NCBI GenBank assembly: GCA_021808185.1
Contig: JAKBCB010000010.1
Span: 1 to 21,744, forward strand
Direction: 5' to 3'
From: Pseudomonadota bacterium
Lineage (GTDB): Bacteria > Pseudomonadota > Alphaproteobacteria > Acetobacterales > Acetobacteraceae
DNA length: 21,744 bases
Of this stretch, positions 1 to 8,575 are shown piece after piece. Position numbers and translations under genes: made by a program. The first letter of the stretch is position 1. Every line of letters starts with the position of its first letter. The notes below the pieces were generated by a model. The model had not been told where the DNA came from and ran no database searches. It was given only the letters and a program-made list of their open reading frames with translations.

Positions 1-1560
1 CTCCGGCGCCGTTCGCCCGCGCCGGCGGGCCAGCCTGCCCAGCATCTCGCGCGCATCGAACGCCCCGAACGCCTGCCCCGCGACGCCATAGGCCGCCATG
101 CCGCCGCCGACCAGCATGCCGAGGCCGATGAAGCGGAGCACCTGCCCGCCGGCCGCGAACAGGGGGAAAGCCACCGCCTCCAGCCCGAACAGCACCACGC
201 CCATCGCGAGGCTCGCCGCCACCATGCGCGTCGCCCGTCGGTTCAGCGCGTCGTCCACGGCGAAATGCCCGCGTGTGTGCAGCACCCAGGCCAGCCCGGC
301 CACGTTCGCCCATGCCGCGATGGAGGAGGCGAGCGCCGGCCCCATGTGCTGCAACGGCACCATGAAGGCGAGGTTGAGCGCCAGATTGAGCCCGATCGAG
401 GCCATGCCGATCTTCACCGGCGTCGAGGTGTCGCCACGCGCGAAGAATCCCGGAATGAACACCTTCACCAGCACGAAGGCCGGCAGCCCGAACGCATAGG
501 CGGCCAGCGCCTGCGAGGATTTATACACCGCCATGGCGCTGAACGCGCCGCGCCCGAACAACACGGCAATGATCGGCTCGCGCGCCACGATCAGCGCCAG
601 GGCGGCCGGCAGCGTCAGGATCAGCGCGTATTCGATCGCCCGGTTCAGCGTGCCGATCGCCTCCCAGGGCGTGCGGCCGAGCACTTGGCGGGACAGCGTC
701 GGCAGCAGCGCGGTGCCCACGGCGGCACCGATGGTGCCCAGCGGCAACTGGTTGATGCGGTCGGCGTAGTACAGCACCGCGACCGTGCCGGGCGGCAACA
801 GGCTGCCGATGATGACATCGACCGAGAGATTGAGCTGTGTCACCCCCGCGCCGAGCAGCCCCGGCGCCATCCGGCGCAGCAGCATCCGCATTTCGGGCGT
901 CAGGCGGGGGCGCGGCAGATGGATGTGCATTCCCGCCCGACGCACCGCCCAGGCCACCAGCAGAAGCTGGAACACGCCCGAGACGCTGACGCCGTAGGCC
1001 AGCGCATGGCCGGCCGTGGGCACGACATGCAACAGCCCGAGCATGAACGCGATGGAGGTCACATTATAGACAACCGGCGCGGCGGCGGCGGCGGCGAAAC
1101 GGTCCAGCCCGTTCAGCACGCCGGACAACAGCGCCGTCAGGCAGATCAGCGGCATGTACGGGAAGGCGATGCGGCTCAGCGTCACCGCCAGCTCGAATTT
1201 CTGCGGGATCGCCTCGAAGCCCGGCGCCAGCACCGCCATCAGGTAGGGCATCGCCGCCTCGGCGAGCAGCGTCAGCCCGAACAGCCAGAACGCCATCACC
1301 GCCGCCGCCTGCCCGGCGAATGTCTGGGCCGCGTCGTGGCCCTCGGATTCCAGCAGGCCGGAGAAGGCGGGCACGAAGGCGGCGTTGAACGCACCCTCGC
1401 CGAACAGCCGGCGGAACAGGTTGGGCAGCCGGTTGGCGACGAAGAACGCATCCGCCACCGGCCCCGCGCCCAGCAGGGCCGCGATCAGCACGTCGCGCGC
1501 GAAGCCGAGAACGCGGCTGGCCATCGTCCAGCCGCCGACGGTGAGGATGCCGCGTAGCAT
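1..1560 (-). CDS. murJ: Lipid II flippase MurJ (MviN family), 3' end cut by window edge
   Basis: This is an integral inner-membrane protein of the MOP superfamily that flips undecaprenyl-linked lipid II to the periplasm for peptidoglycan synthesis. The frame is open from the ATG at 1560 down to base 1 (520 codons, no stop), so only the extreme C-terminus is missing; family members are usually 510-530 residues. The N-terminus (MLRGILTVGGWTMASRVLGF, then a DVLIAALLG stretch) and the conserved ANRLPNLFRRLFGEGAFN stretch are classic MurJ. Many hydrophobic helices follow. It is the last gene of the tsaD-rlmJ-gpsA-murJ series, with 52 bp separating it from gpsA and no strong Shine-Dalgarno in front. 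Function is assigned from family knowledge. Confidence 0.95.
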   Translation of the reverse strand, partial: MLRGILTVGGWTMASRVLGFARDVLIAALLGAGPVADAFFVANRLPNLFRRLFGEGAFNAAFVPAFSGLLESEGHDAAQTFAGQAAAVMAFWLFGLTLLAEAAMPYLMAVLAPGFEAIPQKFELAVTLSRIAFPYMPLICLTALLSGVLNGLDRFAAAAAAPVVYNVTSIAFMLGLLHVVPTAGHALAYGVSVSGVFQLLLVAWAVRRAGMHIHLPRPRLTPEMRMLLRRMAPGLLGAGVTQLNLSVDVIIGSLLPPGTVAVLYYADRINQLPLGTIGAAVGTALLPTLSRQVLGRTPWEAIGTLNRAIEYALILTLPAALALIVAREPIIAVLFGRGAFSAMAVYKSSQALAAYAFGLPAFVLVKVFIPGFFARGDTSTPVKIGMASIGLNLALNLAFMVPLQHMGPALASSIAAWANVAGLAWVLHTRGHFAVDDALNRRATRMVAASLAMGVVLFGLEAVAFPLFAAGGQVLRFIGLGMLVGGGMAAYGVAGQAFGAFDAREMLGRLARRRGRTAPE

Positions 1561-1612
1561 GTGCGTTCGTTAGCCCATGCCGGCGGGCGCGGCTACTCGC
1601 GGAGGCGACGAC

Positions 1613-2575
1613 CTACTCGTCCCGTAACGGTCGCGCCAGCAGCGCGGCGATGGCCTGGGCCAGCGTGATCCGTCCGCCCACCACCGCCGCGACCGCGGCA
1701 CAGACGGGCACGGCCACGCCCGCGCGCAGCGCGCGCGCCACCAGCGCGGGGGCGGTGGTGACACCCTCCGTCACCGCGCTGCGCCGCGCCAGAATGTCGG
1801 CGGCCGCCTCGCCGCGCCCGAGCGCGAGCCCGAACGAAAAGTTGCGGCTCGCGGGCGACGTGCAGGTCAGGAACAGATCGCCCAGGCCCGACAGGCCCGC
1901 GACCGTTTCGGAACGTCCGCCGAGCGCCACCGCCAGCCGCCCAAGTTCGGCAAGGCCGCGCGTGACCAGGGCGGCGCGGGCGTTCTCGCCCAAACCCGCG
2001 CCGATCACCGCTCCGGCGGCGATGGCCACGACGTTCTTCGCGGCACCACCGACCTGCGCGCCGATGGGATCGTCGTTGCCGTACAGGCGGAATGCCGGCG
2101 TCGCGAGCGCGGCGATCATCTCGCCGCGCAGCATCTCGGTGTCGGCGGCGATCACGGCGGCGGCGGGCAGGCCGGCGGCGACCTCGTGCGCGAAATTCGG
2201 GCCGGTGAGGATCGTGGCCGGGCGGCCCGGCTGCACCTCGGCCAGCACATCGAGCGGAAGCGCAAGTGTCCCGGTCTCGATGCCCTTGGCGCAACAGACC
2301 AATGGCCCGCCGGGCGGCAGCGCCCGTGCCACGGTCCGCATGTGCTGGAGCGGCACCGCCAGCAGCAGCAGATCGGCGCTCGGCAGTTCGGCGGTGACAA
2401 CGATCTCCGGCGGCAGCACGACGCCCGGCAGCCGCGGATTTTCCCGGCTCGCCGCGATCGCTGCCGCCCGCGACGGGTCGCGCGCCCACAGCGTCACGCG
2501 CCGCCCGGCCAGATGCGCCTGAAGCGCCAGGGCGGTGCCCCAGGCGCCCGCGCCGATCACGGCGACACTATTCAT
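1613..2575 (-). CDS. gpsA: Glycerol-3-phosphate dehydrogenase [NAD(P)+]
   Basis: This cytosolic enzyme reduces dihydroxyacetone phosphate to sn-glycerol-3-phosphate, the backbone of phospholipids. The 320-residue product starts with the dinucleotide-binding loop GAGAWGTALA (residues 8-17). It has the CAKGIE motif with Lys97, Lys180 in the AAKNVVAIAAG segment, and the family signature GLGDLFLTCTSPASRN (about 230-245). The ATG at 2575 is chosen because it begins directly at the Rossmann strand; a longer in-frame start at 2596 adds only seven unconserved residues. The start overlaps the end of rlmJ by 8 nt, suggesting translational coupling. Length is normal for the family. Confidence 0.97.
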   Translation of the reverse strand: MNSVAVIGAGAWGTALALQAHLAGRRVTLWARDPSRAAAIAASRENPRLPGVVLPPEIVVTAELPSADLLLLAVPLQHMRTVARALPPGGPLVCCAKGIETGTLALPLDVLAEVQPGRPATILTGPNFAHEVAAGLPAAAVIAADTEMLRGEMIAALATPAFRLYGNDDPIGAQVGGAAKNVVAIAAGAVIGAGLGENARAALVTRGLAELGRLAVALGGRSETVAGLSGLGDLFLTCTSPASRNFSFGLALGRGEAAADILARRSAVTEGVTTAPALVARALRAGVAVPVCAAVAAVVGGRITLAQAIAALLARPLRDE

Positions 2576-3386
2576 CGGCCAACCGCTCCACCACAAACCC
2601 CTCGCCCGGCTCGCGCGTGCCGAGCCGTTCCAGCAGTGCTGCGAGGATCGGGGCGGCTTGCGCCTCGAACCGGTAGGGCGGGTTGACCACCAGCAGCCCG
2701 GCTCCGTTCAGCCGCGCCGCATCCAGCGGCTCGCGGAGGAACAGTTCCGCCACCACGATGTCGCGGATGCCGCTCTCGCGCATCGCGATATGGAAGGCGC
2801 GCACCGGAGCGCGATGCTTGATCGGGTACCAGGCGGCGAACACGCCGCCGGAAAACCGGGAGTGGCCCAGCCGCAGGCCGGCGGCCAGCTTGTCGAATTC
2901 GTCCGCCGCCTCGAACGGCGGGTCGATCAGCACGAGGCCGCGCCGCTCTGCCGGGGGCAGCAGGGCGCCCAGCGCCTCCCAGGCATCGCGCCGATGCACC
3001 GCCACCTGCCCGTCGCCGGCGAACAGGTGCTTCAGCGCCACGACATCCTCGGGATGCAGTTCGCAGCACATCAGCCGGTCCCTTGGCCGCAGCAAGGCGC
3101 GGGCAATGGCTGGGGAGCCGGGATAAAGCCCGAGGTCGCGCACCAGCGTCACGTAATCGGACAGCGCCTCCGGCGGATCGTCCATCAGTCGGAGAATCCC
3201 CCGCGACGCCTCGCCGGTGCGGGTCGCGGGGCCGGTCGTCAGATCGTAGCGACCGATCCCGGCATGGGTGTCGAGGATCGCGATGGGGGCCGGCTTGCGG
3301 TGCAGGGCGCGGATCAGCCAGATCAGCAGCGCGTGCTTGACGCAATCGCCGAAATTGCCGGCGTGAAAGGCGTGGCGGTAGTTCAC
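2568..3386 (-). CDS. rlmJ: 23S rRNA (adenine(2030)-N6)-methyltransferase RlmJ
   Basis: RlmJ uses S-adenosylmethionine to methylate N6 of A2030 (E. coli numbering) in 23S rRNA. The 272-residue product opens with the diagnostic MNYRHAFHAGNFGDCVKHAL. It carries the SAM-binding LDTHAGIGRYDL segment (about 38-49) and the catalytic DPPFE motif (155-159) typical of N6-adenine methyltransferases. The start is GTG at 3386, embedded in the tsaD stop (GTGA, 4-nt overlap), so translation is probably coupled to tsaD. Length and motifs are canonical. Confidence 0.95.
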   Translation of the reverse strand: MNYRHAFHAGNFGDCVKHALLIWLIRALHRKPAPIAILDTHAGIGRYDLTTGPATRTGEASRGILRLMDDPPEALSDYVTLVRDLGLYPGSPAIARALLRPRDRLMCCELHPEDVVALKHLFAGDGQVAVHRRDAWEALGALLPPAERRGLVLIDPPFEAADEFDKLAAGLRLGHSRFSGGVFAAWYPIKHRAPVRAFHIAMRESGIRDIVVAELFLREPLDAARLNGAGLLVVNPPYRFEAQAAPILAALLERLGTREPGEGFVVERLADE

Positions 3387-4435
3387 GCGGCCAACTCCGA
3401 CAGCGGCCAGCGCGGGCGGGGGGCGTGGCCGAGCGGATCGCTCAGCCCAAGCCGCAACCGCTCGATGCCGGCCCAGGCGACCATCACCGCGTTATCGCCG
3501 CACAGGCGCAGCGGCGGCGCCACCAGCGAAAAGCCGCGACGGGCGGCGGCCTGCGCGAGCGCGCCGCGCAGCGCGGCATTTGCCGCGACACCGCCGGCGA
3601 CGACCAGGGCACGCGAGCCGTGGCGGGCGGCGAAGCTGTCCATGGCGTTGCCCGCGCGGTCGGCCATCACCTCGGCCACCGCGCGCTGAAAGCTCGCGGC
3701 GATGTCGGCCGCGTCCCGGCCGGGCAGCGGGCCGGGGGGATAGGTCGCGACCAGCTGCGCCACGGCGGTCTTGAGGCCGGAGAAGGAAAAATCGCAGCCC
3801 GGCCGCCCGAACAGCGGGCGGGGCAGGGGAAAGCGCGCGGCATCGCCGGATGCCGCCAGCCGCTCCACCGCCGGCCCGCCGGGCCAGCCGGCGCCGAGCA
3901 GTTTGCCGACCTTGTCGAAAGCTTCCCCCACCGCGTCGTCGATCGTGCCGCCGAGGCGGACATGGCGGCCGACACCCTCGACCGACACGCACTGGCAATG
4001 CCCGCCGGAGACGAGCAGCAGCAGGTAGGGGAACGCCAGCCCCTCCGGCACTAGCCCCGGCAGGCGGGCGGTCAGCGCGTGCGCCTCCAGATGGTTCACC
4101 GCCACGAAGGGCAGCCGGTGCGCCAGCGCGACACCCTTGCCGAACCCCGATCCCACGATCAGCCCGCCGATCAGCCCCGGCCCGCTGGTCGCCGCGACGC
4201 CGCCAAGCTCGCCAAACCCGACGCCGGCGCGCTCCATGGCACCGGCCACTAGGCCGGGAAGATGAAACAGATGCGCCCGCGCCGCGATCTCCGGCACCAC
4301 GCCGCCGAAGGCCGCGTGTTCCTGCTGGCTCAGCACGGCCTCGGCCAGCACGCGCCCGTCCGGCGACAGCACGGCGGCGGCGGTTTCGTCGCAAGAAGTC
4401 TCGATCCCGAGGACAGGGCCAGAAATCTCGGTCAT
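3383..4435 (-). CDS. tsaD: tRNA N6-adenosine threonylcarbamoyltransferase TsaD
   Basis: TsaD transfers the threonylcarbamoyl group to A37 of ANN-decoding tRNAs (t6A), acting with TsaB/TsaE. The 350-residue product has the ASKHA-fold start GIETSCDETAAAV, the metal-binding HLEAHA motif (115-120), SGPGLIGGLIVG (about 84-95) and a C-terminal GDNAVMVAWAG with the metal-binding Asp. I chose the ATG at 4435 over an upstream TTG at 4447. The AGGAG Shine-Dalgarno directly abuts the TTG but lies 12 nt from the ATG, a long but usable spacing. It is the first gene of the minus-strand operon and is divergent from hemC across only 42 bp. Confidence 0.96.
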   Translation of the reverse strand: MTEISGPVLGIETSCDETAAAVLSPDGRVLAEAVLSQQEHAAFGGVVPEIAARAHLFHLPGLVAGAMERAGVGFGELGGVAATSGPGLIGGLIVGSGFGKGVALAHRLPFVAVNHLEAHALTARLPGLVPEGLAFPYLLLLVSGGHCQCVSVEGVGRHVRLGGTIDDAVGEAFDKVGKLLGAGWPGGPAVERLAASGDAARFPLPRPLFGRPGCDFSFSGLKTAVAQLVATYPPGPLPGRDAADIAASFQRAVAEVMADRAGNAMDSFAARHGSRALVVAGGVAANAALRGALAQAAARRGFSLVAPPLRLCGDNAVMVAWAGIERLRLGLSDPLGHAPRPRWPLSELAA

Positions 4436-4442
4436 GGGCGTA

Positions 4443-4472
4443 TTCAACTCCTACCGCGCGTGTTCTAGGCTA
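4443..4472. promoter_or_regulatory. Compact divergent promoter region between tsaD and hemC
   Basis: Only 42 bp lie between the two start codons. On the plus strand TTCAAC (4443-4448), a 17-nt spacer and TAGGCT (4466-4471) resemble -35/-10 boxes. Transcription would then begin at or next to the hemC ATG, implying a leaderless hemC mRNA, and no Shine-Dalgarno precedes hemC. On the minus strand TAGCCT (4472-4467) overlaps the same bases and could be the tsaD -10; I see no good -35 for it. This is pattern matching only. Confidence 0.35.
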
Positions 4473-4477
4473 ACCCT

Positions 4478-5473
4478 ATGTCACCTGCCCACCCGCGCCC
4501 GACTGCCGACGTCAAGCCGCATGCCCGCAACCTGCCCTTGCGCGTGGGCACGCGCGGCTCGCCGCTGGCGCTGGTGCAGACCCGGCATTTCCTGTCGATC
4601 ATCGGCACGTTCTGCCCGGTGCTGCGCGGGATGGAGGTGTTCGAGGAACACGTCATCCGCACCACGGGCGACGCGGTGCAGCACCGGCCGCTGTCGGAGA
4701 TCGGCGGCAAGGGCCTGTTCGCCAAGGAAATCCACGAGGCGATGGCGGACCGGCGGATCGATTTCGCCGTGCACAGCCTCAAGGATCTGGAAACCACGCT
4801 GCCCCCCGGCATCGTGCTGGCCTGCACGCTGACGCGCGAGGATTGCCGTGACGCGCTGATCCTGGGGCCGGATTGCGCCGCCCCGGACCCGGCGGACCCG
4901 TATGCGGTGCTGCCCCCCGGCGCGCTTGTCGGCAGCAGTTCGGTGCGGCGGCAGGCGCAGTTGCTGCACGCCCGCCCGGATCTGCGCGTCGGCATGTTCC
5001 GTGGCAATGTGCAGACCCGGCTCGCCAAGGTCCGCGCCGGCGAGGTGTCGGCATCCCTGCTCGCGCTGGCCGGGCTCAAGCGCCTCGGCCTTGCCGCCGA
5101 GGCGGGCGTGGTGCTGGACCCGGAGGCGATGGTGCCGGCGGCCTGCCAGGGCATCGTCGGCATCACCGTGCGCGCCGACGACATCGAGCTGCGCAGCCTG
5201 CTCGCGGCGATCGAGGACCAGGAAGCCCGCGCCGTCTCGCTGGCCGAGCGGGCGCTGCTCGGCGAACTCGACGGCTCCTGCCGTACCCCGATCGGCGGCC
5301 ATGCGCGGCTGCTGCCGGACGGGCGGCTGCACCTGACGGGGCTGGTGGCGCGGGCGGACGGCAGTTTCCTGCTCAGGCGCGGCCTGCACGGCGCGCCGGG
5401 CGACGCGGCGGCGCTGGGCGCCGAACTCGGGCGCAGCCTGCGCGCCGACAGCCCCAGCGATATTTTTGCCTGA
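4478..5473 (+). CDS. hemC: Hydroxymethylbilane synthase (porphobilinogen deaminase)
   Basis: HemC polymerises four porphobilinogens into hydroxymethylbilane, the third common step of tetrapyrrole synthesis, in the cytosol. The 331-residue product has GTRGSPLALVQT (about 24-35), the catalytic Asp in HSLKD (Asp103), the arginine-rich substrate segments SSVRRQAQ and RGNVQTRLAK, and Cys268 in LDGSCRTPIGG, which anchors the dipyrromethane cofactor. It is somewhat longer than the usual ~310 residues because of an N-terminal extension of about 20 residues. The start has no visible Shine-Dalgarno. The 3' end overlaps hemD by 8 nt. Confidence 0.97.
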   Translation: MSPAHPRPTADVKPHARNLPLRVGTRGSPLALVQTRHFLSIIGTFCPVLRGMEVFEEHVIRTTGDAVQHRPLSEIGGKGLFAKEIHEAMADRRIDFAVHSLKDLETTLPPGIVLACTLTREDCRDALILGPDCAAPDPADPYAVLPPGALVGSSSVRRQAQLLHARPDLRVGMFRGNVQTRLAKVRAGEVSASLLALAGLKRLGLAAEAGVVLDPEAMVPAACQGIVGITVRADDIELRSLLAAIEDQEARAVSLAERALLGELDGSCRTPIGGHARLLPDGRLHLTGLVARADGSFLLRRGLHGAPGDAAALGAELGRSLRADSPSDIFA

Positions 5474-6161
5474 TCTCGTCCTCGTCACGCGCCCCGAACC
5501 GGGCGCGAGCGAAACGGCGGCGCGGCTGATGGCCCTGGGGTTCCAGCCCGTGCTCGCGCCGGCGATGATCATCGCGACACGGGCGCTTGCCGCGCCCGGC
5601 CAGCCGCAAGCGGTTCTGGTGACCAGCGGCAACGCGCTGCCGGCGCTGCCCGCGGCGTTGCATCGGCTACCCCTGTTCGCGGTCGGCGACGCGACCGCCG
5701 CGCGGGCGCGCATGGCGGGGTTCGCCACCGTCCTCAGCGCCGGGCGGGACGCGGCCGCACTTGCCGAACTGGTGGCGTCGCGGTGCGTTCCCTCGGCCGG
5801 GCCTTTGCTGCTGGCCAGTGGCGAGGGCCAGGGGACGGCTCTGGCGGCGGATTTGCGGGCGCGCGGTTTCACGGTGCTGCGGCGCGTGGCCTATGCCGCC
5901 CGCCCCGCCGAAGCGCTGCCGGTGGCGGCGCGAGCCGCCCTTGCCGAGCGGCGGGTAAAAGCGGCGCTCTTCTTCTCACCGCAGTCCGCCCGCACCTTCG
6001 TGACCATCTTGCAACGCGACATGTCGGCCGAGATCGTGCAAGGAATCGAGGCGCTCGCCATATCCCCTCCGACCGAGGCAGCGCTGAGGAGCTTGCCGTG
6101 GCTGCGTGTCCGTGTTGCATCGCACCCCAACCAAGATGAACTGCTGACCCTGTTGTCATGA
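5466..6161 (+). CDS. hemD: Uroporphyrinogen-III synthase
   Basis: HemD cyclises hydroxymethylbilane with inversion of ring D to give uroporphyrinogen III. The family is poorly conserved in sequence. The assignment rests on length (231 residues), the start MPDLVLVTRPEPGASETAARL, the LFFSPQSARTF motif near residue 160-170, and position immediately after hemC. The start is TTG at 5466, inside the hemC stop region (8-nt overlap); no better ATG precedes the conserved VTRPEPGA. The stop overlaps the next gene in an ATGA configuration. Confidence 0.92.
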   Translation: MPDLVLVTRPEPGASETAARLMALGFQPVLAPAMIIATRALAAPGQPQAVLVTSGNALPALPAALHRLPLFAVGDATAARARMAGFATVLSAGRDAAALAELVASRCVPSAGPLLLASGEGQGTALAADLRARGFTVLRRVAYAARPAEALPVAARAALAERRVKAALFFSPQSARTFVTILQRDMSAEIVQGIEALAISPPTEAALRSLPWLRVRVASHPNQDELLTLLS

Positions 6162-7258
6162 CCGAGCCAACCCCGACCCCACCCGACGCCAAAGTCCCGT
6201 CACCGACGGCCGCCGCGGCGCCACCGTCCGACCAGGCGAAGCCGGTGCCCGCCGCAAGCGTGCCCGCCGCTGCCGCCGCGGCATCACCCAAGCCGGCGAG
6301 TGTAACCCAGACCGAGGTACCGAAGGCCCCGGCGACCGGCGCGAAGCCGGCCGAGTCCGCCAAGCCGACGGCGGCGAAGCCATCGGTGCCGCCCGTCCCA
6401 CCGGCGCCGCGCCCGCCGGCACCCGCCCCCGCCGATGCGAGCGGCGCGCCGGCGGCACAGCCCTTCCGCTCGGCGCTGCCGGTGCTGACGGCGATCGGCT
6501 TCATCTTCGTGCTGGTCGTGCTCGCCTGGATCTGGAACAGCCAGGTGGAGATGCGCCTGCGCATCGCCGAGCTTTCGGTGCCGCCGCCCCCCGCCGTCGA
6601 GCCCGCGCGCGTCGTCGCCCTGGAAACACGGGTGAAGGTGCTGGAGCAGCGCATCGGCGCGTTGGAGAGCCGCCCCGTCCCGGCTCCGCCGCCGCCCCAG
6701 ATCGTGACCAGCGACAACAGCGCCGCGCTGACGGCACAGATGACCGAACTGGCGACACGGTTGAAAGCCGCCGAGCAGCGCGAGGGCTCGCTGGCCGAGC
6801 GCGCGGCGACGGCGCAAAGGGTGCAGCAGGCGCTTGCGGCCCTGGACATGGGCGAGCCGCTCGGCGACCTGCCGGGCGCGCCCCCGGCCCTGGCCAGGTT
6901 TGCCAAAGCCAAGCCGCCGACCGAGGCGGGGCTGCGCCTGTCCTTCCCCATCGCGGCGGACGCGGCGGAAAAGGCGAGCCGACCGGCCGCCGACGGCAAA
7001 TCCCTCGGCGAGCGCATCCTGATGCACGCGAGTTCACTGGTCACGATCCGCAAGGGCAACCAGGTGCTGGTCGGCGCCCCGGCGGCGACGCTGCTGGGCG
7101 AGGCGCAGGCGCGCGTCGAGGCGGGCGATCTCGCCGGCGCGTTGACCGTGCTGGACGGGCTGGACAGCTCGGCGGCACAGGCGATGGCCGACTGGCGCGG
7201 CCAAGCCAAGGCGCTGCTCGATGCCCGCGCCGCGCTCACGCAGATGGCGCGCGGCTGA
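6158..7258 (+). CDS. Alphaproteobacterial mitofilin/Mic60-like inner-membrane protein
   Basis: The 366-residue product has a long N-terminal segment of about 100 residues rich in Pro, Ala and Lys, then one strong transmembrane helix (about 106-126, ending in a Trp-rich edge). Predicted coiled-coil stretches follow (about 151-172 and 188-228) and then a helical C-terminal domain. This architecture, placed between hemD and hemY, matches the alphaproteobacterial COG4223/mitofilin family. That family is homologous to mitochondrial Mic60, which shapes cristae and contacts the outer membrane. The gene overlaps hemD by 4 nt (ATGA) and hemY by 1 nt (TGATG), so it is translated as part of the heme operon. 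Family assignment rests on architecture and context; a membrane-shaping role is inferred. Confidence 0.8.
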   Translation: MTEPTPTPPDAKVPSPTAAAAPPSDQAKPVPAASVPAAAAAASPKPASVTQTEVPKAPATGAKPAESAKPTAAKPSVPPVPPAPRPPAPAPADASGAPAAQPFRSALPVLTAIGFIFVLVVLAWIWNSQVEMRLRIAELSVPPPPAVEPARVVALETRVKVLEQRIGALESRPVPAPPPPQIVTSDNSAALTAQMTELATRLKAAEQREGSLAERAATAQRVQQALAALDMGEPLGDLPGAPPALARFAKAKPPTEAGLRLSFPIAADAAEKASRPAADGKSLGERILMHASSLVTIRKGNQVLVGAPAATLLGEAQARVEAGDLAGALTVLDGLDSSAAQAMADWRGQAKALLDARAALTQMARG

Positions 7259-8526
7259 TGCGCCGGGTCATCTGGATCGTCGCCATCGCCGCGATTGTCG
7301 TTGCGTTCGCGTGGTGGCTGGCCGGGCTGCCCGGCACCGTCTCCGTCAGCCTGGGGGCGCTGGAGGTCGAAACCTCGACGGCGCTCGCGCTGCTCGGCGT
7401 GATCGTCATCGTGCTGGTGTTGGTGGCACTGCTGCGGTTGCTCGGCTGGGTGTTGGGCATTCCATTGCGCATCGGTGGCTGGCGTGGGCGGCGGCGGCGC
7501 GTGCATGGCGACGAAGCCGTGACGCGGACGTTGGTGGCGCTGGCGGCGAGCGAGCCCGGCGGCGCGAGACGGGAAGCGGCGCGGGCGCGCAAACTGCTCG
7601 GCGACACGCCGCAAACGCTGCTGCTGGCGGCGGAGGCGGCAAGGCTGGCCGAACGCGAGGACGAGGCCACGGAGCTGTACCGCACCCTGGCGGCGCGCGG
7701 CGACGCGGCGCTGCTTGGCCTGCGCGGCCTGTTCCGACAGGCGATGACCAGGGAAGCCTGGACGGACGCCGCGCGGATCGCCGAGCGGGCCGAGGAAGTG
7801 CATCCCGCCGGCGCGTGGCTGCGCGACGAACGGGCGCAACTGGCGGTGCGCACCGGCAACTGGGCCGAGGCGCTGCGGCTGTCCGGCCCAGGCGCGTCGC
7901 GCGCGGCGCTGGCCACGGCGGCGGCACAGACCGAGCCGGACGCGGCGACGGCGCTGAAGCTGGCGAAACAAGCGTGGAAACAGGCGCCCGGCTTCGGTCC
8001 CGCGGCGCTGGCCTATTCGTCACGGCTGCGCGCGGCCGGGCGCGAAGTGAAAGCCTTCGACGTGATCCGCGAGGCGTGGCGCGCCAGCCCGCAACCCGAA
8101 CTGGCGGATTTCTGGCTCGGCTTCGTCGAGGACCCGTTGCTGCGCGTGCGTGAGGCCGGGCGCATCGCCGCCGTGAACCCCGAGGCGGCGGAGACGCACC
8201 TGATGCTGGCGCGCGTCTGCCTGCAAGCCGGGCTGACCGGCGAGGCGCGCCACCACCTGGACGCGGCGCGCTCGGCCGGGATGAATCAGAAGCGGCTGTG
8301 GGTGCTGCTGGCCGATCTGGAAGCAGCCGAACGCGGCGAGACCGAAGCCGGTCGCGCGGCGCAACGCGACGCGCTGCGCCGGGCCGCGACCGCCGAGCCC
8401 GATCCGCGCTGGCATTGCGAGACCTGCGGCACCGAGCAGGCGCATTGGCTGCCGGCCTGCCCCGTGTGCCACACGGCCGGGCACATCACCTGGGGCGCGG
8501 GCCGGCTGGCGCTGCCGGCGGGGTAG
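7258..8526 (+). CDS. hemY: HemY-family TPR protein with C-terminal zinc ribbon
   Basis: The 422-residue product has two N-terminal transmembrane helices (about 4-24 and 42-62) forming the HemY_N hairpin. A large alanine-rich helical TPR-like region follows. At the C-terminus is a CxxC...CxxC zinc ribbon (Cys387, 390, 401, 404; WHCETCG then CPVCH). HemY proteins associate with late heme synthesis, but their molecular role is unclear; this is not the protoporphyrinogen oxidase also called HemY in Gram-positives. The TPR-plus-rubredoxin-like layout recalls LapB/YciM. It ends the hemC-hemD-mitofilin-hemY operon and converges on corC 93 bp later. Confidence 0.88.
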   Translation: MRRVIWIVAIAAIVVAFAWWLAGLPGTVSVSLGALEVETSTALALLGVIVIVLVLVALLRLLGWVLGIPLRIGGWRGRRRRVHGDEAVTRTLVALAASEPGGARREAARARKLLGDTPQTLLLAAEAARLAEREDEATELYRTLAARGDAALLGLRGLFRQAMTREAWTDAARIAERAEEVHPAGAWLRDERAQLAVRTGNWAEALRLSGPGASRAALATAAAQTEPDAATALKLAKQAWKQAPGFGPAALAYSSRLRAAGREVKAFDVIREAWRASPQPELADFWLGFVEDPLLRVREAGRIAAVNPEAAETHLMLARVCLQAGLTGEARHHLDAARSAGMNQKRLWVLLADLEAAERGETEAGRAAQRDALRRAATAEPDPRWHCETCGTEQAHWLPACPVCHTAGHITWGAGRLALPAG

Positions 8527-8575
8527 GCACGCCGTACGCGGATGCCGGCACCGCGTGCCATCGCGCGGGCGCCTT

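Noticed and set aside
265..1557. A 430-codon plus-strand frame opposite murJ
   Set aside because: It is Arg/Gln/His/Gly-rich shadow coding opposite a clear MurJ frame, with no motif or ribosome-binding site.
5869..7971. A 700-codon minus-strand open frame antisense to hemD, the mitofilin gene and hemY
   Set aside because: It is opposite three well-supported overlapping genes, its translation is low-complexity Ala/Arg/Gly/Pro, and it shows no family motif. Long antisense frames are expected at this GC content.
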